DNA of 24,715 nucleotides. It comes from a virus. The stretch lies in the IMG/VR virus record IMGVR_UViG_3300040801_002272, positions 1 to 24,715 of that record. One strand, given 5' to 3'. Below, in pieces: positions 1 through 6,444 of the stretch; position 1 is the first letter of the stretch; the number at the start of each line of letters is the position of its first letter. Both the position numbers and the translations under genes were made by a program. Under the pieces are notes generated by a model that was given only the letters and a program-made list of their open reading frames with translations, did no database searches and was not told the DNA's origin.

Positions 1-99
1 AGAAACTCCCGCCGGTCCGGGTGCCTTTGTACAGCACCCGGCCAGCAGCAGTATTAAACTTACCTCAACAACTACCTTAACCAAATTATATATTTTCAT
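1..99 (-). CDS. Lipoprotein, partial (possible outer-membrane spanin)
   Basis: The ATG at 99 overlaps the TGA stop of the endolysin gene as ATGA. The frame stays open to the left edge, so only 33 residues are visible. They begin MKIYNLVKVV, continue with a hydrophobic stretch, and reach a lipobox LLLAGC at about residues 17-22. This is a type II signal peptide with the Cys as the likely lipidated residue, so the protein should sit in a membrane facing the periplasm. A small lipoprotein directly after an endolysin is typical of the Rz1-type outer-membrane spanin of Gram-negative phages. That role is inferred from position, because the rest of the protein lies outside the window. It could also be an unrelated phage lipoprotein. 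Confidence 0.7.
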   Translation of the reverse strand, partial: MKIYNLVKVVVEVSLILLLAGCCTKAPGPAGVS

Positions 100-638
100 G
101 TCCAGCGGCTTACTTTGTAAATACCTCGTTTTAACCTGCGCTTTCTGTACACTCCGTCGCCCTCGCGGCTTCCTTCGCCGTTGGTATTGCCTTCAATGGT
201 TATACACCAATCGCCCGCTGGCCAGCTTTCGATAAAACCTACATGGGCTATGCGTTTTCGGCTTTGGTAGTACAGCCCGAATACATCGCCCGGGCGGGGG
301 GTGGTATTGTCAGCCCTGCCCCGCGTGTAAATGGTATTAGCGGCCGGGAACCAGGCGGGCGACCACGCGCTAAGCGGGCTTTCAATTCCGCAAAGGGCGT
401 GTGTCCACCCGACAAAGGCCGCGCACCACGGCACAGGCTGGTTAAAGCCAACGGCCCATAAGTATCCGCGTATTTCGTAACTGTCGTTAGGGTGCGCTTC
501 CCGTACCCCAATTTGGCTAGCTGCTAATCCCGTTAAGCAGTCCGGTTTAGTGTCTTTAGCCTCTACGCCATGCAGTACAAAGCCCCAGCTAAGTAAGCTA
601 AGAAGTACCACGTAGAGAATTTTATTCTTGATTCCCAT
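96..638 (-). CDS. CHAP-domain endolysin with N-terminal signal/anchor
   Basis: This 180-residue protein is a probable peptidoglycan hydrolase. Residues 1-27 form a hydrophobic signal or signal-anchor segment after MGIKNK, so export may be Sec-dependent. Residues 34-155 resemble a CHAP (NlpC/P60-like) amidase/peptidase: the nucleophile Cys is in PWCAAFVGW (C72), the His in AHVGFIE (H132), and a polar third residue lies in IEGNTN (around E149-N151). PGDVF at 116-120 is the usual CHAP motif before the His strand. It lies between a holin-like gene and a lipoprotein gene, as in a lysis cassette. The start overlaps the upstream gene by 76 bases, so the signal peptide and the last membrane helix of the upstream protein use the same DNA. 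A tail-associated hydrolase is less likely because of the signal peptide. Confidence 0.82.
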   Translation of the reverse strand: MGIKNKILYVVLLSLLSWGFVLHGVEAKDTKPDCLTGLAASQIGVREAHPNDSYEIRGYLWAVGFNQPVPWCAAFVGWTHALCGIESPLSAWSPAWFPAANTIYTRGRADNTTPRPGDVFGLYYQSRKRIAHVGFIESWPAGDWCITIEGNTNGEGSREGDGVYRKRRLKRGIYKVSRWT

Positions 639-973
639 GATTGCGAATGATGTCTTTTAAGTTCGTCCTCGAGTTCGTCATCTAGGTATTTGTAAAGCTT
701 AGGGAATTGAAGCCGTAGAGCGACCCAGGCAAAGCCGGTAGCCAGTAGAAATTTGCATATGCCTAGTACTAAAAGCTGGTATACCCCGGCATCCATTACT
801 GCCGCCGTTGGGTCAATGATGAGTACCCAAGTGTTATAGCCGGCCAACAGCCAGAGGGCGGCCAGAATAACTACAAACTCACTAAAGCGGCGTAAGTATT
901 TCAGGGTAAGGGCGGCCGCCTCCTGACGGTGGCCCCAAAGCTTTTGTATAAAGTTTTCGATTGCGTTAATCAT
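563..973 (-). CDS. Small three-helix membrane protein, holin candidate
   Basis: The protein has 136 residues and three predicted membrane segments: about 33-53, 64-86 and 119-135, the last running to the C-terminus. A charged, acidic stretch (YLDDELEDELKR) separates helices 2 and 3. I recognise no family. Size, topology and position just upstream of the endolysin fit a class I-like holin. The start at 973 overlaps the upstream gene by 8 bases. The 3' end overlaps the endolysin by 76 bases in another frame. An antiholin or another inner-membrane phage protein is possible. Confidence 0.65.
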   Translation of the reverse strand: MINAIENFIQKLWGHRQEAAALTLKYLRRFSEFVVILAALWLLAGYNTWVLIIDPTAAVMDAGVYQLLVLGICKFLLATGFAWVALRLQFPKLYKYLDDELEDELKRHHSQSWESRIKFSTWYFLAYLAGALYCMA

Positions 974-1379
974 CGTTAGCGGCAGGTCTTAAGGTTGGGT
1001 TAGTGGTAAAGGTTCTCGGGTTGCTTGTGCTTCCGCCTTCGTGGCGGCTAATATTGAAGCGGATTATTTCTCGGTCTACTATTTCGCGCACCCGTTCATC
1101 TCGCTCTTTGCTATACTGTGGTATCCACTCCTTGTAGAAGCGGCTTATTCCCTCGTCAAAGCTTTTACATTTAGCTTCGGTTTCCTCCAATCGGGCCTCC
1201 AGTCGCTTAATGCGCTCTTCGCTGGTAGCCTGGTAGCGGTTCAATCGTTCCACCGCATCAGTCAGGCGGTCTACGCCGTTGTGAAAGCGGCGCAAGTAGT
1301 AGCCTATGACGGCTAACCCTAAAGCTCCGATGAAGCCAACAAGTGAAACAATAATAGCCGTAGCGTCTAGGGTTACCAT
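966..1379 (-). CDS. Membrane-anchored coiled-coil protein of the lysis cassette
   Basis: The protein has 137 residues. One membrane helix lies near the N-terminus (about 8-29, IIVSLVGFIGALGLAVIGYY). A probable coiled coil follows at about 33-80, rich in Glu, Arg and Leu, and then a polar tail. It is the first gene after the terminator that follows the capsid gene and overlaps the next gene by 8 bases. An N-terminal anchor plus a coiled coil recalls inner-membrane spanins (Rz type) and small DUF-type holin partners, but no family motif is visible. The exact role within lysis is inferred from context only. Confidence 0.6.
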   Translation of the reverse strand: MVTLDATAIIVSLVGFIGALGLAVIGYYLRRFHNGVDRLTDAVERLNRYQATSEERIKRLEARLEETEAKCKSFDEGISRFYKEWIPQYSKERDERVREIVDREIIRFNISRHEGGSTSNPRTFTTNPTLRPAANDD

Positions 1380-1404
1380 TAAACAGATAGGTGGTTAGGA
1401 GAGA

Positions 1405-1434
1405 GAAAAAAGGCCGGCCTTACACCGGCCTTTT
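1405..1434 (-). terminator. Rho-independent terminator after the capsid gene
   Basis: A perfect 10-bp stem AAAAGGCCGG / CCGGCCTTTT has a 7-base loop. On the minus strand it is followed by a run of about six U. It lies 27 bases past the capsid stop and 26 bases before the next start, so it should limit transcription from the capsid gene into the lysis genes. The A-rich left arm also gives the plus strand a short T run, so it may act in both directions. Confidence 0.85.
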
Positions 1435-1460
1435 AGGTATTTATAGTATGCGGTGGTTAA

Positions 1461-2411
1461 TTACGCTTGGTAGAACACTACATCGTCGCCCCACACTACT
1501 TGCGTGTCGGCTTTCATTAGCATTTTAATGAAGTAGCGTTCCCCGGCTTTTTCCCACTTATCAATTTGCAGGGCTTCGGCATCACGGCTGTAGTCAAAAC
1601 CTAACCACAGGTTAGAGCTTAGGCTATTGCCCACCAGCGTAAGGATAACCGTATTTTCAGGCAGCGCACTAAGCACCTCAATGCCTATACCGTTATAGCG
1701 CATAGGGCCTACCTCGGTATACTCTATACCTTTATAGGTTTGCTCCCGTAGATGGCTAGTATACTTATCATGGTCTACCGGGCTCATCAGGTAGCGTAGC
1801 ATTGGGCTGCGGCGAATAGCCAAGCGCGTTAAGCTGCGCATTTGCTCCAGTTTGGTAACGATGTTGCCGGACTGGCCGCCGGTAAGGGCTACCGGGGTAG
1901 GTACGTCGATAGTTGCCGGGTTGGCAGCAATACGCTTAGTAAGGCCGTCGAACAGGTCTAAGCGGGTACCGGTACTGCCTGCACTATCACCATTTACTAA
2001 TACGTCGTATACTTCAAAATCAACCGTTTCGGCAATGCGCGCTAACAGGTCGCTTTGGATTTCCGGTGCCAGCTCATGGAACAACAGCGGGCCTCTAGGC
2101 TGGTACCTGCGCCAGAACTTCTCAAAGCTGCGCGGATTAAAGTCGCCCAGTACCATAGCATCTTTAGGCTCCAGGTACAGCTCGTCAATTTCGTAGCTGC
2201 CCTGCGCATTGGCACGGGTGGGCTGTTCAACGCGGGCTTGTAGCATATTACCGGCGCGGCTGCGCGGGATTGCTAGTTTAGGTGCCCCGTCCAGGAACTC
2301 GGTATGGCACAGCCCACGCTGTACCAATTCATTGCCCAGCGTAGCTTGGCTAAGCAGGGTTTCGAGTACCTCACTGTCGTAAACAGTGGTTACTGTGGTG
2401 GTCATTGCCAT
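1461..2411 (-). CDS. Probable major capsid protein (HK97-fold type)
   Basis: This 316-residue protein follows the head protease/scaffold gene, the usual place of the major capsid protein in HK97-like head modules. Its length and composition fit a shell protein: few Cys, mixed alpha/beta, a charged N-terminal region, and a middle segment (SFEKFWRRYQP, then LLARIAETVDFEVYDVLVNGD) like the spine-helix region of such proteins. The last stretch, DTQVVWGDDVVFYQA, resembles the strand that ends many capsid proteins. No catalytic motif is visible. The start overlaps the protease stop by one base (TAATG), suggesting translational coupling. A second ATG two codons later (MTTT) is possible. The family is inferred from context more than from motifs. 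Confidence 0.72.
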   Translation of the reverse strand: MAMTTTVTTVYDSEVLETLLSQATLGNELVQRGLCHTEFLDGAPKLAIPRSRAGNMLQARVEQPTRANAQGSYEIDELYLEPKDAMVLGDFNPRSFEKFWRRYQPRGPLLFHELAPEIQSDLLARIAETVDFEVYDVLVNGDSAGSTGTRLDLFDGLTKRIAANPATIDVPTPVALTGGQSGNIVTKLEQMRSLTRLAIRRSPMLRYLMSPVDHDKYTSHLREQTYKGIEYTEVGPMRYNGIGIEVLSALPENTVILTLVGNSLSSNLWLGFDYSRDAEALQIDKWEKAGERYFIKMLMKADTQVVWGDDVVFYQA

Positions 2412-2863
2412 TATTTCTCGTTTTTGGCTTCTAGTTGTGCCAAGCGCTTATTAAAGGGGCTTAGCTCATCCTTTTCGGGGTCGTTTTTGTCGCTACCGGT
2501 TTCCGGCACACCGCTTAGCTTCGGCGCGGGCGTAATCCCGGCCAGTTGCTTGGCGGTACGCTCCGGGGCCTGTAGGTAGGCTTCCAGCCAGTCGGCTCGG
2601 TCGTCGGCCGGGATGCGGCGTTCGCTTACTGCCGCGTCTACTGCCGCCTCGGCATCGGCTTTAACCTTAGCCTGCTCTTTCTGCTGGTAGGCGGAGAGCT
2701 TATCTTCTGCATCTTTCAGGGCGGCCTTGGTATTGGTCAAATCCTGCTTAGCGGCCTTCAATTCGGTTCGCTGGCTGGTAGATTCTTCCAGCAAGGCAGC
2801 AACGCGGCCGTCTACTTCGTTTTCTTTGCAGCCCAGTTTGGCCGCGATTGCTTGTACACTCAT
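2411..2863 (-). CDS. Possible internal start giving free scaffold protein
   Basis: An in-frame ATG at 2863 follows the Ala/Pro linker of the protease gene and would make a 150-residue protein (MSVQAIAAKLG onward) holding the whole helical, coiled-coil scaffold part. The bases just upstream on the coding strand are A-rich (AAAATCACTAATGACGATAAC), which favours initiation in Bacteroidota. Nested protease/scaffold genes are known in other phages, for example lambda C/Nu3. Nothing proves that this start is used, and proteolysis in the linker could give the same product. Confidence 0.35.
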   Translation of the reverse strand: MSVQAIAAKLGCKENEVDGRVAALLEESTSQRTELKAAKQDLTNTKAALKDAEDKLSAYQQKEQAKVKADAEAAVDAAVSERRIPADDRADWLEAYLQAPERTAKQLAGITPAPKLSGVPETGSDKNDPEKDELSPFNKRLAQLEAKNEK

Positions 2864-3568
2864 GTTATCGTCATTAGTGATTTTAAGAGGGTCGTTACTT
2901 GGTTGGCGGGGGGTACTCGCTTCCGGCGTGGCGACGCCCGGTGCGGCGGCACCCGGCCCTGTAGAGGCCGGTGCGGCAGGCGTATAGCCCGCTTTGGTGG
3001 CATTGTCGCGCATAGCAGCGTACACCTGTACGGACTGCATAGCGGTAAATTCCTGCTTGTTGGTGGCGGCAATGCCGGGCGTTTCAATGATTTTAGTAGC
3101 CAGCCCTAATTCTTTAGCCTCGCTGGCGTCAAACCAGGTTTCTTTGTCCATATCATCCAGTACACTTTGTAGCTCCCGGCCGGTACGCTTCTGGTAGATA
3201 GTAGCAATACCGGCGCGGAACTTATCCAGCACCTCGGCATCCTTACGCATCTGGTTGCTATCCCCCACCGAAAGGTTCCAGGGGTTGTGCCACATAATGA
3301 GCGCGTAATCGTGCATTTCGATTTCATGACCGGCCAGCAGTAGGAAGCTGGCGGCAGAAGCGCATATACCCACGTTACGCGTGGTAATGGTAGCCTTAGC
3401 GGCTAACAACTCACTAAACAGCGAATACGCGGCCACTACACTGCCGCCGGGGCTGTTAATATTGATTGTTAAATGCTGGCCGGGGCCGTCATGGCGGCGC
3501 AGCCACTCCCGCGCTACGTATACGCTATACTCGTTTATTTCACTGTCAAGAAGGAAAACCTGCCCCAT
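2411..3568 (-). CDS. ClpP/S49-like head maturation protease fused to scaffold domain
   Basis: The protein has 385 residues. Residues 1-170 form a ClpP-like serine protease: INSPGGSV at 37-44 (oxyanion region), GICASAAS around S71 as nucleophile, and MWHNPW with H94. Residues 175-235 are an Ala/Pro/Gly-rich linker. Residues 236-385 are charged and helical, with a coiled coil (KAAKQDLTNTKAALKDAEDKL), and resemble phage scaffold. The expected role is to assemble the prohead and then cleave scaffold and capsid inside it. The gene is the first of the leftward head unit and is coupled to the capsid gene by TAATG. An internal Met at residue 236 could start a separate scaffold product. Mu itself uses a different protease gene arrangement. 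Confidence 0.85.
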   Translation of the reverse strand: MGQVFLLDSEINEYSVYVAREWLRRHDGPGQHLTININSPGGSVVAAYSLFSELLAAKATITTRNVGICASAASFLLLAGHEIEMHDYALIMWHNPWNLSVGDSNQMRKDAEVLDKFRAGIATIYQKRTGRELQSVLDDMDKETWFDASEAKELGLATKIIETPGIAATNKQEFTAMQSVQVYAAMRDNATKAGYTPAAPASTGPGAAAPGVATPEASTPRQPSNDPLKITNDDNMSVQAIAAKLGCKENEVDGRVAALLEESTSQRTELKAAKQDLTNTKAALKDAEDKLSAYQQKEQAKVKADAEAAVDAAVSERRIPADDRADWLEAYLQAPERTAKQLAGITPAPKLSGVPETGSDKNDPEKDELSPFNKRLAQLEAKNEK

Positions 3569-3578
3569 AATTGGGAGG

Positions 3579-3601
3579 TAATATCAAAAATTACGATATT
3601 A
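3579..3601. promoter_or_regulatory. 7-bp perfect dyad beside the protease start
   Basis: TAATATC and GATATTA are perfect inverted copies separated by 9 bases, ending 11 bases before the protease ATG on the minus strand. Size and spacing suit a dimeric repressor or activator site. It lies in the 144-base region between the divergent leftward and rightward units. The small HTH protein encoded at 3713 is a natural candidate binder, but that is a guess. Confidence 0.45.
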
Positions 3602-3625
3602 GATAAGGAACGGAGTGCCTATAGG

Positions 3626-3662
3626 AAGCGTTAGTACGTCGATAGCGGACTAACAAACGCTT
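3626..3662. promoter_or_regulatory. Interrupted inverted repeat in the divergent control region
   Basis: AAGCGTTAGT at 3626-3635 faces ACTAACAAACGCTT at 3649-3662. The arms are complementary except for a 4-base insertion in the right arm. It could be an operator or an RNA hairpin in a 5' leader. I see no convincing Bacteroidota promoter (TTTG then TAnnTTTG) on either strand of 3569-3712. Confidence 0.35.
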
Positions 3663-3699
3663 ATACCGTATAAAAAGGGTTTAAATTAGAAAAATTTAT

Positions 3700-3712
3700 A
3701 ACGTAAATACCG
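3700..3712 (+). promoter_or_regulatory. Leader motif AACGTAAATACCG abutting a start codon
   Basis: The 13 bases immediately before the ATG at 3713 are AACGTAAATACCG. The same 13 bases occur on the minus strand one base before the ATG at 24380, and a shortened form (ATAACGTAAAGGC) precedes the ATG at 7821. Shared bases this close to the start suggest a translation-initiation or operator element rather than chance. Confidence 0.4.
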
Positions 3713-3970
3713 ATGAAATCAACAGTCCTAACCCCCCGACCTATGCCCCCCAGCCCCTACACGGTAGCCCGGCACAAAAAAGTAAAAAGCCTGTTCAATG
3801 AGCTTTATGATGAGGCCAGAAAAAAAGCCGGCCGCTTTTGTGACGTGAGCTACGAAAGTATTTACCGGGAGATAGCCGATGAGGTGTTCTTACACCCCAA
3901 TACGGTGCGCGGAATAGTAAAGGGATACATTAACCTTATTCCAAATGAAGAACCTAACACGGAAGCTTAA
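3713..3970 (+). CDS. Small helix-turn-helix-like DNA-binding protein
   Basis: The protein has 85 residues. After a Pro-rich N-terminus there is a basic helix (ARHKKVKSLFNELYDEARKKAG). A second part (SYESIYREIADEVFLHPNTVRGIVKGYI, about residues 46-74) has the spacing of a helix-turn-helix: a helix ending IADEVF, a turn at LHP, then a recognition helix NTVRGIVKGY. It is the first gene of the rightward unit beside a region with two dyads, so an autoregulator or switch protein is plausible. No named family is recognised. The start is supported by the shared leader motif directly in front of it. Its end overlaps the next gene by 26 bases. Confidence 0.65.
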   Translation: MKSTVLTPRPMPPSPYTVARHKKVKSLFNELYDEARKKAGRFCDVSYESIYREIADEVFLHPNTVRGIVKGYINLIPNEEPNTEA

Positions 3971-4157
3971 GGGCGCGCTCAACATGGCATTCAGCCCGAT
4001 AGGGGCCGCCGGCCTGTCTACGTTCCTAGGCGACGGCATACAGTCGCTTTATATAAGCGGCACCGCGCAAAGCACTTGGCCGCTCTATACCGGCATGATA
4101 GTAAGCGCAGCCTACGTGGTGGCAGCGGTCAGTTACCACCAAAATAAGGGCAAATGA
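3945..4157 (+). CDS. Small membrane protein
   Basis: The protein has 70 residues with a basic N-terminus (MKNLTRKLKGALN), a Gly/Ala-rich middle, and one probable membrane helix at about 46-64 (WPLYTGMIVSAAYVVAAVSY). A later ATG at 3984 would remove 13 residues and avoid the 26-base overlap with the previous gene. I cannot decide between the two. The stop overlaps the next start as ATGA. Function is unknown. It begins a run of small proteins between the control region and the methyltransferase. Confidence 0.6.
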   Translation: MKNLTRKLKGALNMAFSPIGAAGLSTFLGDGIQSLYISGTAQSTWPLYTGMIVSAAYVVAAVSYHQNKGK

Positions 4158-4750
4158 TATACCGCATCAAAGAGGGCAGGCACCGCCCGGCGGGCTGTAT
4201 ACTACCGCGCCGTAGCGATGGATTGGAGGCATTTAGGGCGGTTCTGTTTGATACATGCCTGTACGAGCCACTAGACCGGGAAAACGACACCAACAAGCTT
4301 TGCGGCATTAGCACGGTACTACTCCCTAAACTGGTAAAGTACTACGGCCCTAAAACCCAAAGCCCGCAAAAAGACTGGCTGAACAACCTTCTAAGGGAGC
4401 GTTGGTCGGTACAGGTACTTAAGCCGTGGCATTACAACAGCTTACGGGTAGGGTGGGTGCCAGGTCAGGGCAAGAACTCCGGAAAGATTCAGCTAACGGC
4501 CTACCAGTACCATAAGGGCTTACGCACTATTACACCGCTGGCGGTAGTGGAGCCGGGACAGGAATTTTACATCCTGTTAGGGCCTATGCCGAACAGCCGT
4601 AAAGTCCAGGTGAGTATAGTAGCCGATGGAATGAAATTAGGTCAGCATACCGCCCCTTTTGAGAGGGGCGAAGGCTGGGTGTTAGGCGGGTACTTTGGCG
4701 GCGATAAGCCCGCCCCGCACACCCTACACTATTATCTGGAAAGAACATGA
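4154..4750 (+). CDS. Conserved Bacteroidota phage protein with YFGGDK-APH motif
   Basis: The protein has 198 residues, with no signal peptide or membrane segment. It matches a pattern I recall from many uncharacterised proteins of Bacteroidota phages and genomes: TNKLCGIS in the first third, a central NSLRVGWVP with a beta-rich stretch (KIQLTAYQYHKGLRTI), and a C-terminal YFGGDKPAPHTLHYYL (about 180-195). The family has no function known to me. Its beta-rich makeup would suit a small structural or binding protein. The start overlaps the previous stop as ATGA, and its own stop overlaps the next start the same way, so it is part of a coupled operon. Confidence 0.65.
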   Translation: MIYRIKEGRHRPAGCILPRRSDGLEAFRAVLFDTCLYEPLDRENDTNKLCGISTVLLPKLVKYYGPKTQSPQKDWLNNLLRERWSVQVLKPWHYNSLRVGWVPGQGKNSGKIQLTAYQYHKGLRTITPLAVVEPGQEFYILLGPMPNSRKVQVSIVADGMKLGQHTAPFERGEGWVLGGYFGGDKPAPHTLHYYLERT

Positions 4751-4941
4751 ACCTGGCACGGCGGCGCAAGATAAACTACTACCCAATGCTACGGCGGCTA
4801 AAGTATGACCAGCCCGCCCCCCGGGAGCTACGGTTAGTAGACACGCGCACGCTGGAATACCAATATCAGGAACACCTACGGGCTACGGCCCACAAATTTA
4901 CAATAGCTAAATACCTTAAATTAAAATGCAAAATTTCCTAA
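4747..4941 (+). CDS. Small basic protein of unknown function
   Basis: The protein has 64 residues, is strongly basic, and has Arg/Lys clusters at the start (MNLARRRK) and the end (KYLKLKCK). No membrane segment or known motif is seen. The ATGA junction with the previous gene and the 16-base overlap with the next support it as a real coupled gene. The charge would suit nucleic-acid contact, but that is speculation. Confidence 0.55.
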   Translation: MNLARRRKINYYPMLRRLKYDQPAPRELRLVDTRTLEYQYQEHLRATAHKFTIAKYLKLKCKIS

Positions 4942-5234
4942 CCCCTTTACTTCTTATAGCCTGTGCGGTCATGTACAGCCTGTACGTACACGAACGCCGC
5001 AAAGCTAAGGCGGCAACCCAGTGGGCCGAGCGTTCGGCCGAATCTTGCGACCAGTGGCGCAAAACTGCTATTGATGCCCGCAAGAAGCTTTCCCTCTTAG
5101 CCTTTCAAATGCGCAACCCGGCGTGTCGCAACCATGAGGACATGGGTAATTTCTGGAACGGTAACAATTTTGAGCCGGTCGGCAGCGCGGAAGCCTTTAT
5201 GAATGCGGATAGTATCAAACCGGTAAATCAGTAG
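4926..5234 (+). CDS. Small N-terminally anchored membrane protein
   Basis: The protein has 102 residues. A membrane helix at about 4-20 (FLTPLLLIACAVMYSLYV) is followed by basic residues (HERRKAKA) and a helical polar region with two further Cys. This gives an N-terminal anchor with a probable cytoplasmic tail, or a signal peptide. It overlaps the previous gene by 16 bases and is two bases from the next start. No family is recognised. With the genes at 3945 and 5572 it forms a set of membrane-linked proteins upstream of the packaging genes, an unusual place for a lysis function. Confidence 0.58.
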   Translation: MQNFLTPLLLIACAVMYSLYVHERRKAKAATQWAERSAESCDQWRKTAIDARKKLSLLAFQMRNPACRNHEDMGNFWNGNNFEPVGSAEAFMNADSIKPVNQ

Positions 5235-5236
5235 CT

Positions 5237-5569
5237 ATGGAAATCTCACACAATAACATAAACGTTGGCGGCGACCTGCTGAAAAACATAGGCCCTACCG
5301 GTGAAGCATACGTCTGTGAATATACTGGCATGCTGTTGGCCGATATTCCCAACGGAACTGACCCCAAAGCCTATACCGGCCACATAAGAGTAAAGCAACC
5401 GGGCAGCAAACCTTACCACAAACCTATCGTCATCTTGTACCCGGAAGGGGTGGGCAGCACGCCCTACTGGAGAGAAGGCTATTTGACTGACCGGCAACCT
5501 AGAGAATGGAATAGCTTCGGTAAGCTGCGGGTGGTAGATGAAATCAAACGAATTTTTAAAGTGAAGTAA
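5237..5569 (+). CDS. Hypothetical protein
   Basis: The protein has 110 residues, is soluble, and looks beta-rich with a Gly/Pro-rich middle (KQPGSKPYHKPIVILYPEG). No motif is recognised. It is packed between two genes with two-base gaps and the same strand, so it is likely translated. The unrelated sequence of its neighbours gives no hint of function. Confidence 0.58.
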   Translation: MEISHNNINVGGDLLKNIGPTGEAYVCEYTGMLLADIPNGTDPKAYTGHIRVKQPGSKPYHKPIVILYPEGVGSTPYWREGYLTDRQPREWNSFGKLRVVDEIKRIFKVK

Positions 5570-5571
5570 TT

Positions 5572-6444
5572 ATGATAGCGATAGCAATAGCGGGTTCAAT
5601 TATATTAGGGCTTATTGGCCTATGGGTTGGGCTAGACGCTCATAAAGAAGTAGCCGCATTAAAAAAGCAGGTAGAAGGGCTTACGGCCGGAATAATGACT
5701 AACGATATTTGCCTGAATGATACGTTATTAAACCATAGTTCGCGTTTAGAGTATAACGAAGCCGTTGTCAAAAAGGCAACAGAAATTCAAAAAGCTATAA
5801 CTGATATTCTGGAAGATGTTATATCTAAGGTAAATCAACAGCGCCCCCCAGGTAACCCCCCTGAACCCCCGCAAAAGGACGTAACAATTAACGTAAACAA
5901 GTTAGTTGACAAGGTAGAGGTATGCACCCCGGCTAATGCGGTGAAAGCCGAGATGGAAGCTATTTTACACCAAGCGTCTGAAAAGAAACGCAAGGCGGCT
6001 AAAGAGGTGCCTAAATGGGTTGACCCCAGCACCGCCCCGGCTAATGAACTGCCCCGCGAAAGCGTAAGGGTTAATACGGTAACTGAGAATCCGGCGGCCG
6101 GGGTTCCGGTAAGCGAAAGTAAGGGGGCCTGCGAACCCCTAACCGAACCGTGTGTAAGCAACCACACGGCCAGCAACGGCCGCAAAGTTATGATGTTGGC
6201 CGGGTACCGTAATAGCCAGGGCGAATGGAATAAAACGGAAAGCTACCCGGTAGGGGGCGACTTTATCCGCTGCCCGTTTCAGTGTAGCATTGTCGGCAAA
6301 GAAGCCTTAATCCAGTCTACCTCTATTGAAGGCGAGGTAATTAAATCTACCTGCCAACTAAGCGGCTCATTCGTAGACCAAGCCGACCAACTACGCCGCG
6401 CCGAATACCGCCTTGTTAAACCCTTTCTAACGCCTAATGAGTAA
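5572..6444 (+). CDS. Membrane-anchored coiled-coil protein with Cys-rich C-terminal half
   Basis: The protein has 290 residues. Residues 1-21 are a membrane helix (IAIAIAGSIILGLIGLWVGL). A predicted coiled coil (about 24-90) leads to a Pro-rich linker (PPGNPPEPPQ) and an Ala/Lys/Glu-rich helix. The C-terminal 100 residues contain six Cys (for example SKGACEPLTEPC and FIRCPFQC), which could form disulphides or bind metal. Anchor plus coiled coil plus compact end domain suggests an envelope-spanning protein. No family is known to me. It overlaps the methyltransferase start by 8 bases. A host-surface or superinfection role is conceivable but unsupported. Confidence 0.6.
   Translation: MIAIAIAGSIILGLIGLWVGLDAHKEVAALKKQVEGLTAGIMTNDICLNDTLLNHSSRLEYNEAVVKKATEIQKAITDILEDVISKVNQQRPPGNPPEPPQKDVTINVNKLVDKVEVCTPANAVKAEMEAILHQASEKKRKAAKEVPKWVDPSTAPANELPRESVRVNTVTENPAAGVPVSESKGACEPLTEPCVSNHTASNGRKVMMLAGYRNSQGEWNKTESYPVGGDFIRCPFQCSIVGKEALIQSTSIEGEVIKSTCQLSGSFVDQADQLRRAEYRLVKPFLTPNE

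Noticed and set aside
1041-1316. Rightward 91-codon frame with hydrophobic residues in the lysis region
   Set aside because: It is antisense to the coiled-coil membrane protein, and no other rightward signal is present there.
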